From assembly GCF_000150275.1 (NCBI RefSeq), contig NW_002060946.1, positions 5,970,667 to 6,034,666 of the forward strand: a DNA stretch of 64,000 bases, in the 5' to 3' direction. This document shows positions 1-26,446 of the stretch, one piece after another. This DNA is from Trichoplax adhaerens. Its lineage: Eukaryota > Placozoa > Uniplacotomia > Trichoplacea > Trichoplacidae. Within the stretch, counting starts at the first letter, position 1. Every line of letters starts with the position of its first letter. Made by a program: the position numbers and the translations under genes. The notes under the pieces are model-generated. The model searched no databases. It saw only the letters and a program-made list of their open reading frames with translations, and was not told where the DNA came from.

Positions 1-113
1 CGGTTTCAGTCATGGCGTATAGTAGAATGACCAGAAAAATGGCCAACGATGACGCTACTTTGCACTGGATGAGGCCCCACCTGATAGCTGCTTCTGTTCT
101 TCGTAGTGCCTAA
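1..113 (+). other. Possible 3'-terminal coding exon of a gene entering from the left
   Basis: The first 113 bases are much richer in G and C than the DNA after them and keep one forward frame open from base 3 to a TAA at 111-113. A methionine lies at 12-14, and a splice-acceptor-like TTTCAG ends at base 9. The reverse strand is also open for about 35 codons here, so strand and frame are not settled. I do not recognise the peptide. Similar false frames occur elsewhere in the window, for example in the last exon of the BOLA1 gene, so this is a candidate only. Confidence 0.25.
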
Positions 114-3100
114 CTAGACTAAGTATTGCACTCGCATACTACTGATCAAACTGACATAAGTGTAGAACAGTAAAGCAGCTTGCCATGCCATACTATCGCT
201 ATCAGACTGCTTTATATTGGATACGTTTAGTAGCGGGATTCAATTTAAAAAATTACGAAATTATATTGGCGAATGGAATCGATTTCTTAACTATATCAAT
301 GCTTATATCTTTTATCACAAATACGTCGTAAAGTAAAAAAGAAATTGTCGATGTTATATAACAGGAACTATAGTAGAAACTGTTCAGTGTAGTCCATTGG
401 TAATTAAAGTAAATAAATTAGGTGATCATCCCTTTACAGTCTTCTTGTTATGATGGAATCATTATATTATTAGTAAGCAGGGCTTATCCATCGGATCTAA
501 ACGGAATGTAACCTTTAGAAATTAAAATTGTTGATTAAAAGATAAATAGATACTGTACACTATCAAGTATAAATTTCTATAACGACGTTAACATTATTAT
601 TGTTATTATTATTATCATAATTACATTTATTTTCTAGAATTGCATTAATACATATAAACAACAATGATAATAATTGGCCTTAGATTGCGCTTAATTAATG
701 ATACTTGTTGATAGTTTCGATAGTATATCCATTTCGCACGAGAAACGATCATTGGCAATAATTTGGCTGTAATTACTATTTGTAAAATGGCGGTGTAAAA
801 GTTGAGATATTGAATTTGACAAATAATAGCTACATTTAACTAGCATTGAATTTAATATTTATAATCACTGTAGTGCAAGCAATAAATACAGTCAACCGGT
901 ATTTAATCGTTTTTACTGATACGATATAATAGTGATGTAAATAATAAATCTATTTCGCACTTAAATAAAAAAAAGCAATACACATCCTCTGTGATGTGGG
1001 TAGATGTAGTAGCTAGATCGACGATCATTCCATATGGGTTCACTATTATAATTTATTAAGTTTATCTTGAATGTTCTTACAATAGATAACATCATGTCTC
1101 CATTCAATGTATATAGTTTCAGCATCATGCGGACATTTTGTTGTCATGACGCTCAATAAATACAATACCAAATGACATAAAGTAGATTATTATTCAATAG
1201 GGCCACGCCGTTATTAGTTTAGATACATCGAAATAAAGATATACAACTTATTGTGAACACATTGTAGTACGCTATATTAATATTAAAACATAAGTAGTAT
1301 TGGCGGCAATCACAACCTACAAGTAAAACAGGCTCTTTATTCCTTAGAACAACGACTTCCTAACAAGACACTCTACTCCAAATTATTCTTATCCACAAGT
1401 TCGATCTTAATTACATCTTAATTATATATCGAATTCGCAGCAATTTATAACTGGTAAACGATTAATCGTAAGAAATTATTCTACATCATCCCCACTAATG
1501 AAGACTTTAATCTATCATCTAGAATCAACTGTAATGTACAGATGATGACAGACATGTAATTACAATCAACAATCTCTAATTAAGAAAGGCATCGGTTTTC
1601 TAGTTATCTACCAGTAGGATTAAGATTATTAATTGTAACGTACTTCAGTCATAATTCAATACTGATCATAATAGTTATATTAATACACAAGATTGGCAGA
1701 CAATTTTATTGTCTTACTGCTAACGGTTGATGTATTTCTCTTATGCTAGTCATTGTTTCAATGACATCTGACATTAATATAACATTAAAAACTCATTGGA
1801 CGGCTCTATGTACACAAAATACGGTTTATTGTAATGCCAATGTAGTTCAAAATCATCGGCGAGAGAAAAGTAGGAGAACGCTACATTGTAGAGGCCAACA
1901 CTGCATCACAAGACACTAGTCGCTATTGGGTGTCATATTTACTTTCTACCATCGTTACCACCAGCGTAAGTTTTCTACTCCACTCCTCATTCCTATTCAG
2001 TGCTAGTGCAACGATAAACTATTTCTTTCTACTATTTAACGGATGCATGCAAAGTAAGTAAACTTAACAGTCGCTACTTTTACTCATAGTCTACGAACAG
2101 TGCAATAATAACGACGGTAAAGGTTTCATATCGAGTAAAACGTGGATTTGTCATACCTATGGAAGCATCAAGTACTATGACGCCGTAGCTAAAAAATTCT
2201 TTTTTATTACTATCAGATTTTAATTTGACATTTCAACGATTAAAAGTCATCAGATTGATAGCATCATTTTTATATATTTATCCCGGAACACTGAAAGAAG
2301 TTAATTAGGTATGTTACTTAATAAATTTTGTTGTAAATAAATGCACGATAGTATAGTTGGTACGTTTTTACTGGTTTAGAGTAAATTACAGTTTTTATCA
2401 AACGCTATTTGATTGCCTATTTCATGAGAGTAGAATGGAGTAGCGTAAACTCCATCAAATTTATTTTGTAATTTATCCACCTTATGGTTTCGTAAGAATA
2501 TTAACAAGGAAAGTGGATTGCTAGAGCGCAGTTAGATAAAATATTTCCGATAATGCTAGTTAACAACATTCCTGTCCTAATTAGTGATACGTACTGATTT
2601 ATTTCTCAAGCTTCATCTCATCTTATGCCATTGCTAACATCATTTACGATGTAACAGATTTTTTTCTGAAATGAATTGAAATGAACGCCATGTTATACCA
2701 AAGTAACTTACGTAAATAAAACTTAAATATTTCGATATCAAGCGATAGCTTATACCTAGCATACAGACATTCACATCACAGAAACAGACAGTCGTGGTAC
2801 TTGTTTACTTACTGTCGCAACATGAGGGTATGATTTACTTACAATCCAGTTTTAATCTTATTTTAGCTACGATTTTCAAGGTAAATTGTATAAATTTCGT
2901 TACATAATTTCTTATATTAATCACTTAAGAGCCAATCCCTTTTGTAATTAAGCCAGTTATTTACAGAGTTTTGATATCAAATGCAAAATTTTAGTTACTT
3001 GAAGTTATTGTATTACCTCACAATATTGTAGGTTTATCAAAAGCGAATTGCTAATTGAATTAAAGAAGAAAATGTAATTCTAACATTTTATCTTGTTGGT

Positions 3101-4656
3101 ATATCATATAAGAATGAAACGCAAACTAAATTAATGTTTTGTCCCCTAAAGGAGGTAACATTAGTCGGCTTTGAATAACTATTTCATCTCTAAAAGAGCC
3201 TGGTTTAGTTTAAGATTGCAATTCAGAAGGATTGTGTAGTAAACTTTACTCAATAAAGTCGCTTACTTTCTTTACTAGATATTACTGTGATTACGAAGTT
3301 ATTTTGATAAAATTTGATGTAATCAATGAAAATATTCCTGTGTTTAGTAATGTCATAGCATCGAAAATTAACATTTTGAACATTTATATTACCGCCATAT
3401 CAACAGCTATTATCATAGCCAGAGCGAAAATTTAACTCATGTTATTCTAGCCGTAGCTAATTCAAGAATAACCTCAAAAATTGCTTTGCTTTCATTCACG
3501 CAAGTTGCTTAACGTAGTTAAATTCTCAAATTCTATTTGGAGGAATCTTTCTTGGTCATTCTTAAGCTTATACTTGCTCATAATACTGTTGCAACATATT
3601 ATTTAGATATTATATCACCAATTTATTGATACTAGTTTTCATATTCTAACGTAATAGAAACCCAAAATTACTCTCTCAAGAGGGTAATTTCCCATATTTC
3701 CGAATATGCTGCATTAATAACGTTATTACAATCTAAAAATAAATTGTCATTGTGCACGAGATATATAAGTAATTAGTGATAGCATCGACAGCAGAATCTT
3801 CAATAAAGTACTAAAATTTGCGTGTATATAGGCCTGTCCTCTCTACCATTATTCAGGCCACCACAGCTATTTAGCGTCAAAGGATCTTGTAAAATTAACG
3901 AGGTTATTTTATGATTTGCTTCACATTGTATGGTTTATACAATTAAAAGTAGTGGGAGATACAGTACTAGACTCTATTTGTGGTGCACTTGGAACAGTAG
4001 ACGTCATGTTTGCCATCAATTCATCCTATCAATTAACTCATGCATCACTTTGTCCACATAAAATGATAATAAGGTTGCACTTAAAATTAAAAGAGATCAA
4101 TTGCTCCTTAAACCCTCTTATTCAATCGTTGCTATTCTAGCTTCACTTTAATTACTTCGCTTTCCCTTCGTTTTCAAACATTGAAACCAAATCTTATTTA
4201 GTACTGTGTTTCATTTACTCGAAGATTGCGTTATATTGATGGAGTTATACGCATATACTGTATGACGCAAATTATGGTAGACATTATTAATATTTTGTAG
4301 TATACAGTATAACAGTACACACCCATGATAAAATGAATTATTAATCGTGCTCATTAAAAATTTCCTCACTATGTTGTTGTTACTTATGGAATATTTTAGT
4401 CTAGAAGCGATCTATTACTGTATGTAATAAAAATTGATTTTGATTGATACAGCAATCACTGTTTTAGTATTAAGATTGAGACTGTTCTACAAAGCTAACC
4501 AACCATATGTAATTTTTATAACTGTATGACAATACACGTATCAATATTATTTGTCTATTAAAAGAATTCAATTGTATTAACGTTACCTCATTTCAAATAA
4601 GAATGTTGTTTACATTAACATATATTATTTTATAGTATTAATAGGTTGAATCAATT
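114..4656. other. AT-rich intergenic region upstream of the TRIM-NHL gene
   Basis: No gene could be assembled here. Open frames are short and have no splice context that joins up. One stretch, 1846-1965 (+), is open for 40 codons between an AG and a GTAAGT donor and reads like coding sequence, but I could not link it to another exon. A simple TTA/ATT repeat lies at about 597-620. The last part presumably holds the promoter and 5' UTR of the TRIM-NHL gene. I see no clear TATA box. Confidence 0.5.
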
Positions 4657-7638
4657 ATGGAGAATGCGTCAGATTCATATCACACTGATGGCTACCTAAA
4701 TACAAATGGCTCGAGTATAATTATGGCAAATGGTGAAATTTCACTAAATTGTAGTATATGTAGAAAACGCTTTAATACGCCACGTTTGTTGCCATGTTTG
4801 CACACATTTTGCCATAAATGCATCGAAGGGCTAAAATCGATGAGTTCTAACTCGATTATATGTCCATTATGCCAGAAAGAAGTGAGACTAATGAATGGTA
4901 TGACTACATTTCCAATCAACTTCGTTATCAACAATTTATTGAATGTTAAAGCTTTACAAGATACAAAAAGTGGCTCATTTTTCTGTTGCGATTCGTGTGA
5001 AACCGATGATTCAGCTGCTAGATATCGTTGTGACCAATGCTTACAGTTTTTATGCGATTTTTGTGCTGAAGCCCATCGTAGAATGAGTGTTACGCGTAAT
5101 CATAATATTGCTAGTATTGAACAATTACTTACACGCGTAGAATTAAGCGGTCCCGTTGCTTTACAACGTCCATACTTCTGCAAGCGTCATAAAGGCGAAC
5201 CATTTCGTTATTATTGTCAAGAATGTCAAGAGCACCTTTGTCGTGAATGTATCGAACAACATCGAACACACACTACTAGTGTATTAGAGGATGCTGCAAC
5301 ACAAACTAAAAGGAATATTGAACAAGCACTTAAAAAGGCTCGAATTAACAGTAAGCCTGTTGTCAACTCACTTTTAACGGTGAAAAGTACCATGAAAGAT
5401 GTTAATAAAAGTGTTACACAAGTTAACAATGTTATAAAGAAAACTTTCGATAGATTGATTGAATTGCTACAATTGCGTGCAAGAGAATTATTTAGTGAGG
5501 TGCAAACTATTAGATCAGCTAAAATTAAGCTTCTGCAACGTCAGCATGATGAAATTGAAACTTCGCTAGAGACTACAATTACTGGTTGTACATTAGCTGA
5601 GCATGTGTTGAAAGAAGGTAGCTCGGTGGAAATTTTAAATTTAGGACCGCATATCATTAATCGATTGGAAGAATTATCCTCCCAAAAATATGACAAATCC
5701 ATTCTTCAACCACAGGAAGATTCACATATTGAATTCATGAATGAAAATGAAATCTTTCAACAAGCTCTTAATAATTTTGGCAGAATTAATAGCAATGCCA
5801 AGACATGTCCCAGTGCCTCGTCTATCGTTGAATGTCCAGCGCTACATTATTGTCCAACAGGAAAAAGAATGGCGTTAACCCTTATTACCCGAGATTCTTT
5901 CAATACGCCTCGACGGACAGGTGGTGACAACGTGCAAGGCGTTTTGAGGCGATTAGATTCGAACAACAAACGCAGTAAGTGAATTATTCTTGTTAATACC
6001 ACCATTATTGATATCGTATTATTATTGAAAATGTTATTTCCAAATTAATACATAACGTAATTTTTCACGATAGGTTATAAGTAGTAGTGATGATATTATG
6101 TAATGTATTAATAATGATTTTTTATCCTATGTGTATCATCGTTTGTAGATGACAGTACTAAAGAGTCAAAAGCAGAAATAATTGATAACAGAGATGGAAC
6201 CTATGCCATTGTATACAGTACATGGATTTCTGGGCCACATTTATTAAATATAACAGTCAATGGAGCACCCATTGCAGGCAGCCCATTCAAGGTAATTAAT
6301 TACAGTAGCTAGAAATTGTCTACATTTTTTTTAATGAAAGAAGCCGTATTAAGGTGATTAAACATGTGTATAGTATATAGCCTTACCGTACACCTAGAGA
6401 GATAAATGCATACTTGGAGGCTATACTGATTATTTTTTACGTCACTTTTGTAATTACAAATCTATTCAGATTAAGTCAATTACAACGCGAAATTTTCAAG
6501 GAATTTCTACAGCAAAATTAAGCTTTAGTCGGCGTGGAGATGGTTGGGAGCAACTGCAACGCCCGAATGATGTTATTTGTGATCATGAAAACAATATATT
6601 TATTACTGATACTGGGAATGATAGGGTACAAATTTTTCAACCTGACGGCCAGTTAGTGCATTCTTTTGGTAGCAGTGGGAGTAATCCCGGTCAATTCGAG
6701 TCACCTTCTTGCTTAACTTTAGATATCGATGGCAATGTAATTGTATCAGATACGAACAACAATCGAGTGCAAGTCTTCACTCGAAAAGGTATCTTTATTA
6801 AGTCTTTAGGCAGTGGCGGTACCGAACCAGGAGAATTTCACGATCCTCACGGGATCACTATTGATAAAGATGGTAGAATTTTTGTTGTCGACAGTGGTAA
6901 TCATCGCATCCAAGTATTTAGTTCAGACGGTGAATATCTATATCACTTTGGGGCGAAAGGTGATAACCCTGGGCAATTAGGGCTTCCCTGGGGTATTGCA
7001 ATAGATCATTCCGGCAATATTTTAATTACAGACTATAAGAATCACCGAATTCAGGTTTTCGATCGAAACGGCAAGTACCGTTATTTATTTGGATCTAGAG
7101 GAAATGATACTGGCAGATTAAATAACCCGACAGGTATTACGGTAGCTCCTGGAGGTCAAATTATGGTAGCGGATCGTAGCAATCATGCGGTGCAGGTAAT
7201 ATGCGTATATTCTATAAGTTTCTTTACTACATGAGGTACAGAAATGAAATTTATGCGAATTATAACTATCCTGTATTATTATTGGATAGTACACATTTTA
7301 CAATTTTATCATGATGATTCCACTCCTTTTTATGCAATATGATATACCGTATGGAATGAGATAATTAAGTTGTTGATAAAGCTAGTTAGCAGCGTCGGTT
7401 GATTTAAATACACATCACACTAATTAATTAAAATTATTCGATCTTGCTTAACATACTATAACAAGGTGAATTTATTTCCAATTTGTAGATATTTGCCCCA
7501 GATGGTATGCCATTACATAGATTTGGAAGTAAAGGTGGAACTGTTGGTCAGTTAAAATTTCCAGCTGGAGTTTGTGTAGATAATAGTAATAATGTTATTG
7601 TAGCCGATACATTTAATTGTAGAATACAGGTTTTTTAA
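4657..7638 (+). CDS. TRIM-NHL protein (TRIM2/TRIM3/TRIM71 class), RING E3 ligase with filamin and six NHL repeats
   Basis: Four exons, 4657-5974, 6149-6291, 6470-7195 and 7489-7638, join in frame to 778 residues. The domain order is that of the TRIM2/3/71 (LIN-41/Brat) class. A RING finger has Cys32, Cys35, Cys47, His49, Cys52, Cys55, Cys69 and Cys72. B-box 1 covers about 110-144 and B-box 2 about 175-206, followed by a coiled coil to about 330. A filamin-type Ig domain at about 390-490 is split by intron 1. Six NHL repeats from about 505 to the end form the beta-propeller. In this family the RING ubiquitylates targets and the NHL propeller binds RNA or protein; that is family knowledge. The start is the first ATG in the long open frame, about 30 residues before the RING. 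The sixth repeat ends almost at the stop, as expected for a closed propeller. I cannot choose between the TRIM2/3 and TRIM71 branches by eye. Confidence 0.93.
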
Positions 7639-8381
7639 ACGGTAATGGAAACTTTATTACCATATGAAAGTATTTAAGCGATCTACTAATTATTATCTAA
7701 AAATATTTTGTTAGAAATATTCCGTACCACACACTATTTAAATAAGGATATCACTCTTAAAAATGTATAGGTACGATACCTTGGCAATATAGAGAGTATG
7801 TACAAGTATCACACTGCACATACGCAATTTTATTAACGTGCATTTTTGCAGCTCAAAGGGAAATAATTTGAGCATTATAACATACAAGGTACTGTTCTAT
7901 CCGTACTGCATTAATATTGACCCTCATTTCATTATAATGACTACCATTAATGAAGTAACGGAGGCAGTTGGTGCCTTATATTTGCGCCTTAAAAAATAAT
8001 AGATCTTTTCTTTATCTATCGCTACTGTATGTTATACTGTAATGTGACAAAATACTTCTATTTCATGCATTGTACGAAAAATTGATCATATGTATTGTAT
8101 TAATGCTACAATTGGTAGGACAAATAGTTCATTAATCTATTTTGATATTTGTTACTACTTTGGGCAATGGCAGAACAGGTGCCTTACTGAATAGCATGTA
8201 CATAACCAACTGCGCACATGATGCAGTAACATCATGTTATTATTTTTTTTTTCAATATTTTTCTTACTCAATAAAATTTCGTCAATTTAGAAGTGGTGAA
8301 ATAGCACTAAACTGTGATCCTATGCGTTTGCTTATATTTTTCTCGTTCTACTTCAAGCTCACCAAGTTTTATTGTTTGTGG

Positions 8382-8412
8382 ATTTAATTTAATTTAATTT
8401 AATTTAATTTAA
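8382..8412. repeat. TTTAA pentanucleotide microsatellite
   Basis: About six perfect consecutive TTTAA units, read directly from the sequence. It lies in intergenic DNA. Confidence 0.95.
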
Positions 8413-8744
8413 TATGACGTTCATTATGTCAAGCAAAACACCAATCCATTAATGCCAAGAAAATGTAACAACTACGTTGTTGATGGAAGTAGTGTATCTC
8501 CATAAAATCATCCTTGCTACTATACAGGCTGGTATACAGTTACCATACAGTTGTCAACTTTGACTACCATATCGTAGGTTGTACTAACGTTGCTAAGGTT
8601 CAATGTAATTAGTAATATTATTATAATAATCACCATAGGGATTCATTCATTATTTATTATTATCATGCAACAAGGATTAGCAAGATGTTGATCATAGAAA
8701 AAAAAATGATTTTTTTCTCCTTGGCCACCGTAGATGACTGAACC

Positions 8745-9060
8745 GATAACATACAGTACAGTATGATATACTGTACTGCATACTGTACAATTACTGTACT
8801 GTACTGTACTGTAATTACAGTAAAATAAAATAATTGATTGATTTGACCGAATCTTTACAGTTGAACTCTACAGTACAGTGTACTGTACTGTCTACAGTAC
8901 TGTAATACTATGCTGTACTGTACTGTAGCGTTGAGTACAGTATACTGTACGAGTCCCTTTCGCAACGATAGTACAGAACAGTACGGTCGTGTGTAAAAAC
9001 TTGGAGTAGCGTACAGTACTGTAGTACTGCAGATATTATTTTTTAGTCTACAGTAGAGTA
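8745..9060. repeat. GTAC-palindrome array (TACAGTACTGTA family)
   Basis: Dense clusters of overlapping TACAGTA/TACTGTA words, many forming perfect inverted repeats around a central GTAC or AGTACT. Spacing is irregular, so this is not a simple satellite. The same word family recurs across the window in non-coding DNA. Confidence 0.85.
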
Positions 9061-9470
9061 GACTAAAAACATATTTCTACGTTGGATATTTGACTTCGTT
9101 TTAGCCAGTCCTTTTAATGAATAACTGTGACAGCAGTTGTTTACTGTACTGTATTGACACTGTACAGTGGATCGTTTATCACGCTAGACGCTAACAAGTG
9201 CTGACAACATTAACTAGGAGCACAGACGGCACACTCAAAAATAAATACGGAAAAATGCATACATTGATATATAATTATAATCACAATGATATATCGTACA
9301 ATACAATCAGAGAATGAACTAGGACCACGCAGACTAGCAGTAAAAAATTACAGTTGTAAGCACCATGATAGAACGTTTCACTAGTTTTACCAACTACAGT
9401 TTACACTGCTACATTATTACAGTCAAAAGCAGCCATTCTGCATTTTCTGCGCGTTAATGCAAGTCGTTAC

Positions 9471-9706
9471 ACCATGCAGTACGTACAGTACAGTACTGTA
9501 TATTTGGTGTACAATGTACTGTAGATCGGTACAGTACAGTACAGTACTGTACTGTACGCGGCAAATCATTTTAGTACTGTACAGTACTAAAATGACCATT
9601 GCTCAACTGTACTATTGTACCGTACAGGACAGTGTACTGTTTCAAATGTTTCACTCGTACAGTACTGTACAGTACTGTACAGTACTGTACAGTACTGTAC
9701 AGTACT
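9471..9706. repeat. GTAC-palindrome array (TACAGTACTGTA family)
   Basis: This contains a run of about five consecutive 10-bp units of the type CAGTACTGTA at 9659-9706, the most regular stretch of this repeat in the window. Each unit is self-complementary, so either strand could fold into a long hairpin. Confidence 0.9.
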
Positions 9707-10198
9707 TAGGGGCCTGCGGTACATTGTACCGTAGTCGGAGACTCTAAAATAATGTAAGTACTGTAGCCATCTGACATCACCGGCTGGCGTACTTGACTGC
9801 AAACGGACCGAACTAGGAAGCAAACTGACGCAACTGACTCTATGGTACAGTACAGTATGGATGTACAGTACACGCCATGCAGACGTATCATACAGTATAG
9901 TATAAAATAGAGCAGATAAGATCATTATAATCTGACACTCTTTAGTGGCGACGCGCGTACAACTACACTGATAACTGTCACGACTGACGCAGTACTGGAC
10001 TGTACTGGCTTACCTCAGCCGTTGCTATTGTTGTTATTATTAGAAGGTTATAATAAAAAAAGTTTTCATCGTATACAGTAGATAAGATTTAATCGGCCCA
10101 CTCTGTTGTCACCTCATCGTTTTTGTGCATCGTTTGATGTTATCGTAGCCATCTTTATAGTTAGGATCAAGATTTAAGTTGGTAACGGTGTTTAAAAT

Positions 10199-19053
<8,855 letters not shown>

Positions 19054-21276
19054 ATGTTTTTTCGACTGAAGCTTGAAATTTTACAAAGCTTTATGTATTC
19101 ATAATAACATTGTAAGTCAGTCTGTAAAAGATTACTATTAGCTTGTAATGAAAATGGGTGCCGAAGTAGTGTCTCATTTGAGATTGCTAATATGATCGAA
19201 AATGTAACAAATGAATATGTAGTTGTTTGGTTGAGTTGCTCTCTCATATTTGCAACCTACTGCAAATGAAGTGCAGGCTATGCCTTAAATGTAATCGACT
19301 AAACAAAATAACAATTGGCATCTAATCATAATGTAGTAAAGATACTGTGTCTCTTGTCGATGAAATCGTATATTACTTATGTTGTGTTACATTACTGGGA
19401 TTTCGGAAAGGCATACACCAATTTTCGGGTATATCGAAAGTGTCGACTGTGTTATTTTAGTTACCATAATTGAAATGGCTTGATAGGTTATGATATAAAT
19501 GACGATTATCTTGCGTAATACTAACAACAATTTGATATTTGCCGTTAGACGCTATGCCAATTTGGCTTTAGATACTTACAGTATTAGAAATTATGATATA
19601 TACGTATTGTGGTAAATGGATATCGATACCGAATTGCGCCGTTAAATATCTGCTGTTGTGCTATGAATGTTAGCCACCTCTATAAACTTCTTCGCTACAA
19701 TACTGTAATCGACACAATTGTAACTGCTACCTTTAGATTTGTAATACATTTGTACAGCTTGTAGTTTACAAGTTATTTTAGCCGCGAATTTAAATCTTGG
19801 AAGTACACAAGAATTATTTCCTTTTTGCGAAAGAAAAATTTTTGTTAATAAACTTCCTGTGTTGTTATTGTAAAGATGGCTAACTTTCATCAAGACTTTT
19901 TGCAGCTTTCTGCTTTTGTTACGAATGTTTGCCGCATGCATCACATGTCCGTATACGACCGTACTGTGTATGTTGATATGAGTGCAATTCATGTACTGAC
20001 TTAAATGACGTGATATCAAGTATTCTAAGTTAACACAATAAAACTTCAAATAAATGGATTGATTCACTACCTGTACTATAGACTAGTCTTATCAGTATGA
20101 TAACCTTGCATCACCTGACGGCATCGCGCTTATATGCAGTAACTTGTGCAGGTGCACGTATATCCGCCAATGATGATATGAGCCGATGCAATGTAGCGTA
20201 CATTGCAACTGCGCTATAATTTTTTGTACTGCTAATTAAGATATTCATCGATAACTATATTTTGATGCTAATTAAAGAAAGGCTAGTAAGAAACTTGATT
20301 AGTAAAGAGTAAATCCATAATTCCGATTTATCGTTTGCTAGCAGGTGGATCAATATATCAACGACGACACATTAAAGGAAATGATAAATATGATACAGTT
20401 AGTAGTTATCTCATTGACGATTTTGATGCATTTATAATAATCTCGTAGTAAGGGGTACCAGAGTTAGCAGAATACCATTTGGATCTGACATCTCACTAAC
20501 GAATTTTCTGCCAAATACTGGATTTTAATCGCATTTTTCGATCGCAGTTACGACTTTATTTCCGGACAATGTGGCACACTGCAGTACTTTTCAAAATTTT
20601 GTGCCAGGTAAAAGTAAAATACTTATACAATGGCCTCAAAACCAGAAACTAAATTTAATTCGTATCTATACTATTTAAAGCAAAAATAGAATAGAAGAAG
20701 AACAAGGTTTTCTTACGGCGCTCTCGGACAACACTGGTAAATGTTAATCGCAAAACACATATTACTACATTTCATAATGTATCAATTTTGACGTTGATCA
20801 AAACAATAGTAGAAAATCATGACGTTGAAGCTCTAACCTTCTGATAACATGGTCGAATAAGTATATAACAGATGTTATAGATACAAATACCATTATCCTG
20901 AATTTCTTTAGCATTACGATTTAGTGGTGTAGCTGGAGACAACCGTTACGTCACTAATACAGTATGTTAAATTATGTATTAGATGAAAATGGTTCTCGTT
21001 TCCAAATATTTACAGATTACTTATTACGAGAGAAAAATCTGTACAAAATTTTACATCAAGGGATAAAGTATTTCCTAATAGGGTAAGAGATTTATCAAGG
21101 AGTCATCATCTACTCCTGCTATTATCTTCGAGGTATCAAATAAAGTGCCCATTTCACGATATACATTACAAAGTAGTTCTTTGCGTTATCAATTAATTAT
21201 CTAAGAAAAAGTTTGTATTTGTTAATAGTACTGTTATCTTGGTAATGTGTAACATACACACGTCGATTAAATAAAA
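19054..21276. other. Convergent intergenic region between calcineurin A and KAT8
   Basis: Both flanking genes end towards this stretch, so it should hold two 3' UTRs. I see no gene. A reverse-strand frame of about 140 codons (19642-20067) is the longest, but it lacks an ATG at its start, has no recognisable motif and sits where a 3' UTR is expected. Confidence 0.6.
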
Positions 21277-25292
<4,016 letters not shown>

Positions 25293-25630
25293 GACTGTAT
25301 AATCACACTGTGAACAACAGTTTGAGCACCGTCCGTATGAAAGAAAAGGCAATTTCTGAGTTCAAAACTACCGTAATCACTATAGCCCACTGGTGACTGT
25401 CACAGAAAGGCTAATATCTCTCGCTCTCTTCCTAACGCAATCAACAGCCTTGAATAGTTTTACCGTATTGTCAGACCAATAACGTTGAATTAGGGCATTC
25501 AACGTCAATTACTTTTGCACTAAACCAGTCGCCAATCTTGGATTTGGAAAAAAAATTTTTTTTCTATCTTCTCGCCTTTGACGGCCTATTTGTTTTACTT
25601 TGGGCTAAAATACAGTCAGAAAAGGAAGAC

Positions 25631-25715
25631 AACACAGTACGGTACGGTAGGGTACGGTACCGTACCGTACAGAAGGAACAGAAGTTGCTTTTTCTTTTAC
25701 AGTACAGTACAGTAC
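25631..25715. repeat. GGTAC/GTAC palindromic cluster
   Basis: A compact run of GTACGGTAC, GGTACCGTACC and CAGTACAGTAC words just upstream of KAT8. It is a variant of the GTAC-palindrome family with more G and C. Confidence 0.75.
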
Positions 25716-25803
25716 ATTTAGCAGTGAGCACGTGACTACACGTCACTCAGTTGCTGACAACGTACAGTACAGTCCTACAGTGAGTAAATCCCGGATTTAC
25801 AGT

Positions 25804-26446
25804 ATTTAGCAGTAGTACGGTACTGTACTCTATGCAATCCCATCTTTCAGCTTTCCCTAATAAATCACTAGCAATTCAACATGTCCATCCTGCTTTGCAA
25901 TTGCAGTGCACCGCAGCATTTCTCAAATATCTTTCGCCGTGCTAGATAGTGTTGATGCTAGAACTGATTAATAAGTAGAAACTGTACTCCGATTATACTA
26001 TACTCGTTCGTGAAGACAGTACTGTACTTTGCAGAATTTAGCAGTAGTACAGTTACTGTGCTCTATGCAATCCCATCTTTCAGGTTTCCCTAATAAAAAC
26101 ACTAGCAATTCTGCTTTGCAATTGCAGTCCACCGCAGCATTTCTCAAATATCTTTCGCCGTGCTAGATAGTGTTGATGCTAGAACTGATTAATAAGTAGA
26201 AACTGTACTCCGATTATACTATACTCGTTCGTGAAGACAGTACAGTACTGTGCTCTTTGCAATCCCATCTTTCAGGTTTCCCTAATAAAAACACTATCAA
26301 TTCAACATGTCAATTCTGCTGTGCAATTGCAGTGCACCGCAGCATTTCTCAAATATCTTTCGCCGTGCTAGATAGTGTTGATGCTAGAACTGATTAATAA
26401 GTAGAAACTGTACTCCGATTATACTATACTCGCTCGTGAATACTTT
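25804..26446. repeat. Tandem repeat, three copies of about 200-230 bp
   Basis: Three successive copies (about 25804-26035, 26036-26249, 26250-26446) share blocks such as GCAATCCCATCTTTCAG, CACCGCAGCATTTCTCAAAT and GAACTGATTAATAAGTAGAA. They differ by a few substitutions and small deletions; copy 2 lacks the ACATGTCC segment seen in copy 1. GTAC-type words sit at the junctions between copies. I see no coding capacity. Confidence 0.92.

Larger units (their letters stand above)
7639..10198. other. Intergenic region between TRIM-NHL and calcineurin A, rich in GTAC palindromes
   Basis: There is no assembled gene. A TTTAA pentamer repeat lies at 8382-8412. From about 8745 onward the DNA is dominated by TACAGTACTGTA-type palindromes, which create open frames on both strands at about 9457-9925 (tyrosine-, valine- and cysteine-rich nonsense peptides). 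The calcineurin promoter and 5' UTR should lie in the last few hundred bases. Confidence 0.6.

Noticed and set aside
9457-9925. Overlapping open frames of about 100 codons on both strands
   Set aside because: Tyr/Val/Cys-rich peptides are direct translations of TACAGTACTGTA words; they recur with the same text at 34-38 and 60-61 kb.
19642-20067. 141-codon reverse frame between calcineurin A and KAT8
   Set aside because: It begins with GTG, not ATG, has no motif, and lies in the expected 3' UTR zone of two convergent genes.
25804-26446. Possible CRISPR-like direct repeats
   Set aside because: Units are 200-230 bp head-to-tail copies without unique spacers, in animal nuclear DNA.
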